Shown one piece after another: positions 54,130 through 62,954 of a stretch of DNA of 64,000 bases. Origin of the DNA: Dichetophora obliterata (taxonomy: Eukaryota; Arthropoda; Insecta; Diptera; Sciomyzidae); contig OY986436.1 in the NCBI GenBank assembly GCA_963920525.1, forward strand, positions 83,568,339-83,632,338, given 5' to 3'. The position numbers and the translations under genes were made by a program. The first letter of the stretch is position 1, and every line of letters starts with the position of its first letter. The notes under the pieces are model-generated. The model ran no database searches and was not told the DNA's origin. It worked only from the letters and a program-made list of their open reading frames with translations.

Positions 54130-57044
54130 TAGGGTTGCCAGGTGGTCGGGATTCGTCGGGATTGTCCCGTTATTGAATGGCTTGTCCCGTGTCCCGTTAT
54201 CGGACAATTTGTCCCGGAATTTTGAAAAAATTAAAAAATTAATGATTCAAAAGCAATTGTATAGTTCGCTCCCATTTCATTACACAATTCGCCACAATTT
54301 ACAAACAAACTCTTTAAATTGCTTTTAAGTTTGACTAGTGTAAAAGCGATCTTTGAAGTTGTCAAACATATCTTATGGCTACAGCTTTGCATTTTTCACG
54401 GCGTTAGTTATTCCATCGGCTACGTCTTCTTAAAAATGTTTTACAGTTGCTGGAAATTAGCTGCTTTAGCTTTATAGTTGTATGCAATTTAAAATAAAAT
54501 TAAAACAGCTCTCAAGCATGTAAGAATAAACTTTAATCAGTCTTGTTATATATTAACTAATTTATTATTTAATAACTCCTAGATGTGTGATTTTCTATGG
54601 AAGCACTTGAGGATAAAGATGAAGGAAGTTCTCAAGAAGTCTTTACGGCAGGTGCCAATAAAAAGCGAATGACTGCATTTTCATTAATGTGGATGAAGCG
54701 CCCTGATTTTGTAGACTGGCTGATGAGAAAAGACGATTTCACCGGAATATGCAAGATATGTGGAGTAGAGCTACAGGTTAAGTACGAAGGAGTTCGAGTT
54801 CTAGAAAGGCATATGAGCACGAAAAGACACCAAAAAATTAAATCGTCTCAAAAAATTTCGGCAAGTCTAGACAATTTTGTTATTCAAAAGAACACTTCTG
54901 AGGAGTTGAATATAGCAAAGGCTGAGTTGTTATATGTTTTTCATAACGTAGCACATGGTCTTAGCTACAGTAGTTTTGATTGCCAAATGAAACTTGCTCC
55001 AGTTGCTTACAGTGACAGCAAAATTGCCAATAAAGTCGCTTGTGGGCGCACTAAGGCTGCAGCAATTACTCGATATGTTTTATCACCGTATGCTAAACAA
55101 AAAGTCGTGACTGGTGTACAAAATGCTTGCTATTTTTCTGTTAGTATTGATGGTACTAGTGTGGGAAATATGAAGTTATACGCATATACAGGTCAGTATT
55201 TTGACTCAGAGGTTGGAATTTGTAGAAAGCTTCTGGATTTTTACGAAAATCCTCTAGGAGCTTCTAAAGATATTTTCGCAAGCATAAAACAAATAACAGA
55301 AGACAACAATTTGCTTATGCAGAATATTAGTGCCTTTAGCGCCGACAATGCATCGGTAAACTATGGCGAACGCAACTCGATTTTTCAAAAACTGCAAAAT
55401 ATTAACAATCAAATTCGAAAAGCAAACTGTAACTGCCATGTTATAAACAACTGTCTCAAGCATGCACTTAATTTTTTATCCGTAGATATTGAAAACATTG
55501 TCATCAAAACTTATAATGAATTCAGCTCTTCTGCGTTAAAAAATGAAAAATTGAAAGACTGTTTTGAATTTGCGAGCTTGGAGTACAAAAAACTGCTTCG
55601 TCATGTACTAACTCGGTGGCTTTCCCTTCTTCCAGCTTTAGATAGGTTGGTTCTAAGCTGGCCTGCCGTGAAGAGATATTTTCTACAAAAAGGTGAAGCA
55701 TTTTGTAGGCATGAGTTATGGGCATTTGTTTCAAATGGTTTGAATCAATCAGAGTTATCAAATGAAGATGATGAATGCATGCATGAAGGCATTTCAGAAG
55801 CTTACTTATTTTTTTTAAGCAATGTTTTGCCAGATTTTCATTATGCTGTCTTAGCACTGGAAAGTGATGCCTGCACAATTGTAGAATTAGACACAGGTTC
55901 ATGAAAAAACTATTAAACAGTCTTAAAAGTCGGCTTCAAGACAAATTTTTTGGACATAAAGCACAAGCCATTCTAACAATGAGCCATGTTTCCCACAATG
56001 AAAAAAAAAATTTAAAAAAGAAGCTAAACAGTTTTTACGAAAAGCCATTGAATATTTAGAAAATCGGTATGACTTCAACGATAATTCTTTTTATAAAAAA
56101 ATTTCTATTATAAATATTAAAACAAAACTATTTTCATGGGAACAACTGCAAGATCTTTCAAATATTTTGAATTTATCAAACGTTAATTATGACGAATTGT
56201 ATTCAGATTTTTACGCATTACGAAGCGTATATGAATATTTGTCGAAAGAGGAACATGTTTCAAAAGTTTGGTTTGATTTCTTTTTTAAATTGAAGAACCA
56301 AGAAATCAAAGAATTAAAAAAAATAATAAATTTTGTTTTCTCCATTCCAATTAGCAACGCATATTGTGAAAAAACTTTCAGTCACTTAACGAGTTTGTAT
56401 ACTAAAGAAAGAAATAAAATGGATGTTGATCTCATTAAAAGTGAACTTTTAATAAGACTAAATATAAATGAATCTTGTCTTAGTTTTAGGAACTTATTAA
56501 ACACACCAGACGGTGAAAAAATGCTTAAAGCTACTCGTGCTAATCAAAAATATTTAAAATAAATATATTATTAATTAAGAAGCAGTAGAACAAAAGCGGA
56601 TGAATCGATTTTGAACCAAAGTGACTTTGCATCGGCATTTTCAATCATCACCGGACTAACCAAAAAATCACAGATTAATTATTGCTAAAAATCTTTTCAA
56701 TATGCTTATAAAAACAAACAAAAAAATGCAAGCAAAAACAGTTTTGACCTCTCCTATAAAATTTGAAAGAATTTATTTCCCGGTTTTCTTCTGCTACTCC
56801 TTAAGTTTTTAGTTAATGTGATTTTATGAAATATTAATATTTCATTGCTGTGAATTATTTTGTTTTATTATTTAGATTTAATTTATAATCGTATTGTTTT
56901 CAATATTGTTTTATGTTTATGTTTTTCAAATACAAATACTCCTACAAATATGTTATGTGGTTTTTTTGTCCCGACGACTTATGAAAAATCCCGGAATTTT
57001 TGTGATTTGTCCCGACAACAGCCTCTCAGGACCTGGCAACCCTA
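54130..57044 (+). mobile_element. Complete hAT transposon, 2915 bp, with exact 8-bp target duplication
   Basis: Both tips read TAGGGTTGCCAGGT (14 bp perfect). The flanking 8 bp GTTTCTAG is the same at 54122-54129 and 57045-57052. Subterminal TGTCCCG/CGGGACA motifs recur at both ends (at least four on the left and three on the right), the usual form of hAT transposase-binding sites. One transposase gene lies inside with two frame breaks. The exact duplication and nearly full gene indicate a fairly recent insertion. Confidence 0.95.
54597..56562 (+). pseudogene. hAT transposase with two frameshifts
   Basis: The first frame (54597-55904, 435 codons) has a BED-type zinc finger (CKICGVELQ, then ERHMSTKRHQ, residues ~60-83). 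It then has the RNase H-like core with SIDGTSVGN (first catalytic Asp, ~residue 183), FSADNASVNYGE (second Asp region, ~247), CNCHVINNCLKHAL and HVLTRWLSLLPALDR. A +1 change at 55901-55904 moves the reading to KSRLQDKFFGHKAQA, and a second change in an A run near 56005 moves it to RKAIEYLENRYDF. The last frame ends with SNAYCEKTFSHLTSLY, then RNKMDVDLIKSELLIRLN (hATC dimerisation block). Only two small lesions separate it from a full-length transposase. Confidence 0.9.
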
Positions 57045-57052
57045 GTTTCTAG

Positions 57053-57385
57053 GCTGAAGTATATTAATTATGCTTCATTTGCGTATATTTTACGTAAAAT
57101 AAGATGTAACTAAATATTGATTCTATATTTAACATTACTTGGCAATTTCCGTTTGTTGGCATTTTGGTATATTTACTCAAACCGTTGTCTATATTTTGTG
57201 GAACACGACGAACTTAAAATTTTTCTCTAGTTTTTTTTGTTGAAAATTAATTCTGTTTTTTAACTTTTCGAAGCCTGATCATATATTAGGCAATAAAACT
57301 AACTTTTGTTATGTTAAAATATATACCGAATAAATAATTAACCGGCTCTTTGTGTAAATTTTTAATACTTTTCTACTTCAAGCTG
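57053..57385. other. AT-rich spacer
   Basis: Nothing recognised. Confidence 0.3.
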
Positions 57386-57389
57386 ATAT

Positions 57390-57515
57390 TAGGGATGTGC
57401 AAGTCGAAGTCAAAATAAGTCGAAAGTCGACTTTTTCTTGATAATTTTCGACTTTTGGCAATCGACTTTCTGATATTGAAAAAAGTCGAAAGTCGACTGT
57501 TACTTTCGACTTTTT
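57390..57515 (+). repeat. Cluster of AAGTCGA/TCGACTT motifs behind a TAGGGATGTGC tip
   Basis: TAGGGATGTGCAAGTCGAAG at 57390 is followed by repeated GTCGAAAGTCGAC and TTTCGACTTTT motifs (about seven AAGTCGA cores in 125 bp). A TAGGG tip with clustered short motifs is what a hAT end looks like. No opposite end was found in the window, so this may be a solitary end or a motif array of another nature. Confidence 0.5.
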
Positions 57516-57940
57516 TCATTTTATGCGAAACAAAAACGTTAAAGCTAATCTGAGAACTGTCTACTCTAAACTAATAAACGAAATAGCTGTTTAACAACAA
57601 ATAAAGCTGCGTTAGCAACTCTTGATTCGATAAATGTAAGATAGTGTAAAAAGAGACTGTGAGTTGAAGTGTGACAATGCAATTGCGTATCATCTGATTA
57701 CGTTACACGCGTAACAAAATGTTTTAATGAAATTGTCACTATTTAAAAAGCAGGTGACAATTTTTATCAAAATTTATTATTTTTGAGCTTCAAATTTTGT
57801 TTTGAAAAAAAAAACATTAGAACAAACACATATATATAAACCAAGAATACTGAGTAACAATTGCTACTTTGCCAGAATAGGAAAAAAAAATATTTCGATT
57901 CGGGGAAGGAGGCTATGTTTTTATTAGAAAAGTTTCTGGA
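57516..57940. other. AT-rich spacer
   Basis: Nothing recognised. Confidence 0.3.
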
Positions 57941-58091
57941 AATTAAAAAATTTTTTCCTAAAAATTCATATAAAAAAAATATTCGAATTTAATTAATTTC
58001 TGCTGCTGATTGCTATCAACCCTTTCTCCCGTTGCTGAACTTACACAACAACTACACTGTAAGCATTATAAAGCCATACTCGGTCCACCGC

Positions 58092-60028
58092 ATGGATTCG
58101 AAGTCCAAAAGATCCGCTCATGAGCGAAAGAAAGTGAAAAAGCCTCCGGATAAGGATACTCCTACTAGCCAAGTTTCGTCTACTGATTCCCGTGCGGACG
58201 CTTCGGCTACCGCTGAAGACATGAATTCTGCTAATATTTCTAATCTACCTGCTGTCTCTGCTCCTAATTCTTCTACTGTCGCTGTCCCGAGCACTGAAGC
58301 TACTTCTTATCGTCCTGCTATGAACTATGCTCCACAAGTTCTGGAAAATATAAAACTTCCTCCTGGATGCTCACTCATCAATACAACATCAGCTACCGCT
58401 GAAGACAAGAGTTCCTCTAACGCATCTAATTATTATTCACCTGCTGCTGCTGCTGCTAATTCTTCCGCTTTCGCGGTCACTGGTACTGATGCTTCTACTT
58501 ATTGTTCGGCAATGAACTATTATCCACAAGTTCTGGAAAACATAAAACTTCCACTTGGATGCTCTTCACTCAACAACACAATACCTGCTGGAAATGAACA
58601 CCCAGTCACACAGACTGCATTACAGTTTGAATCATCACAGTCACCGCTACAAACATTTTTTGATCATCAACCTCCTCTTTCCAATTCAACAAGTGATCTC
58701 ATGGAATTCGAATCAACACCGTCACCAAAAACGCATAACACAGCGGAATCACTGCTTACTCAACGTGGCCCACTGAAAAGAGTAAAACATAGTGACGGAA
58801 GCTCCGAACCAAAAAATAAGGTACCACTAAGTAGCCAAAATAATTTAAATAACAGTAGCTATAGTCAAACCTCAAATAGATTTGCCATTTTAGGAAATTT
58901 AGACAACGATAATAATGTATATGTCAATAATACTAGCTTAAACAATAAGTCTCAAACTTCTACTGCTAACGGTGGGGTGCCATCAACAAAAAAATCTAGC
59001 TGTCCGCCTATTTTTCTATACAATGTTAATGTTAAAAACTTAATACACCAGCTTGGTGCAATAGAACCAAAGATATCCTTTAAAATAAAAAACATAAACA
59101 AATACAAAAGCAAGTTATTCTTAGAGGATGACTCAGCATACTCTGAGATGATGGCTTCCCTTAATGAAAAAAAATTGATTCATATTCGTTTACTCCAAAA
59201 AACCAAAGACAACTGACTTTAGTTTTGCGAGGCATGTACTACTCAACTGATCTGTCTGAGATCAAAGAGGCTCTTGATGAAATTGTACCCGAAACAGTTA
59301 GTAAGGTATCAAAACTTTCAACCCCCTTCTCAATTAAAAACAATATTGACACAGGTCTCTTCCTTGTATCACTTCATCCTGGGGAAAAACTGGGCGACAT
59401 CAGTCATATACGATACCTGTTGAGTCAGACAGTCAGCTGGGAGTCTCCAAAAAATAAAAAAAGAGAAATTCAATGTAAACGCTGCCAACACTGGGGGCAT
59501 ATCTCTCGAAATTGCAACAGGCAATTCGTTTGTATAAAATGTAGTGAACATCATGCTCCTGGGGAATGTCCTCTGAATCAGATCGAAAAACCAAATCCAT
59601 TTTGCAATAACTGCAAAAAGTTTGGCCACCCTGCAAATTGGAGAGGGTGCGAAGTATTTCAAAAATTTTTAGCAATCAAAAACAAAAAGCTGAAAGACGC
59701 AGTTGATATGAAAAAAGCTGCAAGCCATAACACTGTACAAGCTATCACTGAATCTGGACTTTTCAATCCAAAACAATCTTTTGCAAGCCTTTTCAATCCT
59801 CAGGGTGACCAAACTATTTCAAAACAAATCTCATCTAGATCAAACTTCAGGCCACCAATAATAGAAGAATTTCTCAAGCTATCCCAATTCTTTTTAGTCC
59901 CTGAGCAACTAACATTAGAGCAAAAAATTCAAAAATTTATGAATAATTATAAAAATTTACCCGTTGAACAAGCAAAATCACAATTTATAGAACTATTAGC
60001 CCAAATCAAAAACTCATATGGTCCGTAA
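58092..60028 (+). pseudogene. Jockey-like ORF1 (Gag-like, three CCHC knuckles), one frameshift
   Basis: The frame is open from 58032, but MDSKSKRSAHERKK at 58092 is the better start (CCGCATGG context). The N-terminal half is Ser/Thr/Ala/Asn-rich and contains a tandem duplication of ~62 residues: ATAED...AMNYAPQVLENIKLPPGC (aa ~39-93) and ATAED...AMNYYPQVLENIKLPLGC (aa ~101-157). A frameshift in the A run near 59199 ends this frame at 59216, and the reading continues from about 59200 with RQLTLVLRGMYYSTDLSEI. Three knuckles follow: CKRCQHWGHISRNC, CIKCSEHHAPGEC and CNNCKKFGHPANWRGC (about 59473-59652). The protein would bind element RNA. The shift could be a true lesion or a read error in the homopolymer. 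Confidence 0.85.
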
Positions 60029-60540
60029 TGACATTAATTTTCTCACTTTTAACGTTAGATCATTAGTTGACACGAGTCGAAAAATTGATCTTTTAAAACT
60101 TCTTCAAACTCAAAACATAGATATTGCTTTTATTCAAGAATGTCATTTAAAAAATCCAAATGTATTTTTAGAAGAATTTGATTTTATTTACGACAATTCT
60201 CCGATTGGTGTAGCTATTGCCTTGAAAAAAAACTTCACATATTCTCGGGTCTCAATTCAAGGAGTGCGTTTTCCGCACTGCTTTATCAAATTAAGTTTGT
60301 CCGGGCTCGGCTTACATAAATCCTTTTTACTAGGTTCCATTTACATTCCATGTAACTTTTCGTCTGCACATTTATATTCAGGTCTATGCTAAATTCTGAA
60401 ATTCTCGAAAAATTTTGAAGGTACTATAATAGGTGGGGACTTCAACTCAAGAAACCCTATTTGGGGTGATAATTTTGAGAATAATAATGGTACAATTTTC
60501 TTAAACCGGTTGCAAACTTGTCACGATGTATTTCTCAGGC
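60018..60540 (+). pseudogene. Jockey-like ORF2, endonuclease N-terminus only
   Basis: INFLTFNVRSLVDTSRKIDL carries the N-terminal Asn motif. IAFIQECHLKN has the catalytic Glu (usual QETH is QECH here), and SPIGVAIALKK and LLGSIYIPC follow. A TAA at 60390-60392 interrupts the frame, which then continues unchanged through TIIGGDFNSRNPIWGD (Asp/Asn box) to about 60537. The SDH box and the reverse transcriptase are not present before the LTR element. Confidence 0.85.
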
Positions 60541-60914
60541 CGAGGTTACGCTCGCCGGAACCAAGGTCCGTGACAAAAATATAATTTAATTTGTCAGACA
60601 CCAAAGCAAAACACAAGTTATGTTCCAAACAACAACAATCTTTTATTCACAAAAGCTCTTAATTATATCTTAAATTAACCCTAGTCTTGATGCAGAAGGC
60701 TATGATTAACTTTATTATTTAAAGATTGTACTGGTGGTTCAAACTTATGAATGATTTGATTAACGAATGAAATATTAATTAAAAGAAACCATTGCAAATT
60801 CTATTTAGCAAATTATATTAATTTTAACATGCTTTGTGATGATGGAATTGGTCGCTTATACAGTTCGCTTTAGCGATTCGGCTCTGGCGAAATTCGTTGA
60901 ATTCGTTATTGAGG

Positions 60915-61305
60915 AGCTGGATGAGATTCGACTACACCCAGGGGTAGGATAAGGTATTTGACTGATGAGTGAGATTCGACTACGCTCATAGCCAGGTAAG
61001 GGTTGAATTCAGGCAGACTCCCGCCAGAGAGTTGTTATTCTACTTCGCTACGCTATATTTGGTATAGGACGAAAGGATTTAGAGGTGGTTGATGATGAAT
61101 GAGATTCGACTACACTCACCACCAAGGCACGAGATAGGTATATAGGATAATTGGAAGTTATTGACGGTGCGTGAGATTCGACTACGCACACCATCAATAC
61201 ACAAAGGACAGATGGAAATAGGAACCGAGATGAGATTCGACTACACCACGGGGGATAGGATGAGGCTGATGATGAACGAGATTCGACTACGCTCACCACC
61301 AGTTT
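60915..61305. repeat. Six GAGATTCGACTAC modules in variable palindromic arms
   Basis: The core GAGATTCGACTAC occurs at 60923, 60971, 61101, 61173, 61232 and 61278, spaced 48, 130, 72, 59 and 46 bases. Arms on the two sides tend to pair and differ between copies, for example GAGTGAG...GCTCAT, GGTGCG...CGCACACC and TGACGG...CCATCA. This suggests conserved hairpins with a constant loop region rather than a simple tandem repeat. It lies inside the proposed LTR. Confidence 0.65.
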
Positions 61306-61605
61306 CACGGGAAGGAAGGGTTAATGCGTTTAGCGATTATTTGTGCTCCGATGTTTATTAGCACTGATTTTATACTGTTAACGCGCGTTCCTAGGACCAA
61401 TTCCTTTTCACGCAGCTGAACCACTCTAGTATGAACTGATTATGTGTAAATGATATGATACCCTAACTAATGATTGAAATTATATTTATTTTAAATAAAA
61501 TAAAATATTAAATAACTCTTATGATACGTGATACCGATCTCCTCTTTATTGTTACGTATGTAGTAGCTCCTCTGCTGCGGTCGCTGTGTGGACTGCGCTG
61601 CTAAG

Positions 61606-61725
61606 GTGGTGCAGCTGGCCTCTCTGCCGACGTCACTGCCTACGTCGCTGTCGGCCTCTCTGCCGACTTCTCTGCCGACGTCTCTGCCGACTCCTCTGTC
61701 GACGTCTCTGTTGGCGGTGGCTGTG
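61606..61725. repeat. GC-rich 15-bp minisatellite (TCTCTGCCGACGTC type)
   Basis: About seven units of the form CTCTGCCGACGTCT with substitutions run between 61616 and 61715. They create accidental Ser/Leu-rich or GREV-repeat open frames on both strands. GC content is far above the neighbouring host sequence. Confidence 0.75.
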
Positions 61726-62319
61726 CTGCTGCGACTACGCGGCCGTATGGCGTCTCTGTGTACGCTGGCTGCGCGATGGGTCAACGCTGTCGACGTCGCC
61801 GTACTCCCTGGCGACTGTTCGACCTGTAGAACAACGCTCGACGCTGGACGACGTTACTAATGTCGCTGTCGAGTACCGCTGGCGCACGGTGATAGTTTGC
61901 TGTCTACGTTGACGTAGGTCCCACGATGACTGCTCCCGTCGAACGGACTTGCGAACGTTTATCACTGCCCAACTTGGCTGTTCACGTTACCGAATAAAAG
62001 TCGCGCTACTTTTGTTTAGAGATGATTTAATAATAGAACTTAACTCCGCGATGGCTCACACGAGACTGATCATGATGTCAGGTTTTTCCCTCTGAGGTAG
62101 CTTCTTAGTCTCTTGATGTTCTTTCTATGTGTGTGTTATATAGCCCTTATATACTTTCATATGGTGCGACTCGAGGTATGAGCATTGTTGTTGCCATCAC
62201 GCCATTCTCCCGTTCTGGCTAGTCTTTTGTGAAGACACCTGCTGCTTGCAATAACTAGCTCGTGCCAGAGTCCCGTTGTCCTATAGCTGCTATCGGCTCG
62301 TGACCATGAAAATAAAATA

Positions 62320-62575
62320 AGACAATATGTTATTAAGGCAATAACTAAAAGGTTACCCAGTAGGGAAAGCTACCTATTATCATGAACCATCATTAAATAA
62401 AACTATTATTATATTGTAGTTATAATTCAATAACTTTATTATTATAACTTATTATACTTAACCTACGTACATACTTAAATACTATTATGTAATTAATTCA
62501 AATATATAAAATATATATTTGTTTATAAATAATTATATTACGTTTGAGTAATACAATTATAGGTTTTTGGGTGTG
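62320..62575. other. AT-rich interval inside the proposed LTR
   Basis: A very AT-rich ~200 bp stretch between GC-rich parts; nothing recognised. A hairpin-like ACGATGATTATCATCGT follows at 62587-62603. Confidence 0.4.
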
Positions 62576-62954
62576 TAGGCCGAATGACGATGATTATCAT
62601 CGTTGGGTGGGGTGGCCTCGCATTGCCCTGCCCACCGGCCCTTAGGCCTCACCTACTCTCCCTACCCCGGTGTCGTAAGCACGTCTGCAGTGCCGACAAC
62701 CTTCTTAGAGTGCAAAGCTACTCCTTGGCTTCCCCTAGAGCCTCTATGGGAATAACTGCTTGTTGCTGTTTGCTCTAATGGGTGATTCTATTCTTCTGTG
62801 GCTGGCTCCGCCTAGTGAAGACCCCCGGTCTCCGCTGCTTGGCATCCCAGCCGGAAATGGAATTAATAATGAATGATCGCTGAAAAAGAAGAGAGTTATG
62901 GCGTTAGCATGTAGACCTAAAATTCGCAGAATTTTGGGTTCTTACATCTTCCCC

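Larger units (their letters stand above)
57950..60540 (+). mobile_element. Jockey-like non-LTR retrotransposon, interrupted on the right
   Basis: ORF1 (CCHC nucleic-acid-binding Gag-like protein) is followed by ORF2 starting with an endonuclease; the two overlap by 11 bases at 60018-60028. The element stops abruptly near 60530-60540 where a minus-strand LTR element begins. RT and tail would lie beyond the right edge of the window or have been lost. Coding quality is high (one frameshift, one stop), so the copy is fairly young. Confidence 0.88.
60530..62946 (-). repeat. Probable 3' LTR, about 2.4 kb
   Basis: The start is TGTAAGAACCC next to the purine tract (62946). The end is uncertain within 60525-60545; a TG...CA fit is possible with ...GAGAAATACA (complement of 60528-60537). 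It contains the hairpin-module array (60923-61290), a GC-rich 15-bp minisatellite (61606-61720) and an AATAAA on the minus strand near 60645 suitable for polyadenylation. Only one LTR lies in the window, so identity with a partner LTR cannot be tested here. Confidence 0.5.

Noticed and set aside
54632..55902. Minus-strand open frames inside the hAT element
   Set aside because: They oppose the transposase frame, which has the zinc finger and catalytic blocks.
60915..61305. CRISPR-like array
   Set aside because: The repeats are only 13 bp long, spacings vary from 46 to 130 bases and the context is a eukaryotic LTR; no cas genes.
61586..61912. Overlapping plus-strand open frames rich in Leu/Ser or Cys/Arg
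   Set aside because: They are produced by the 15-bp GC-rich minisatellite being open in several frames; no domain or start context supports them.
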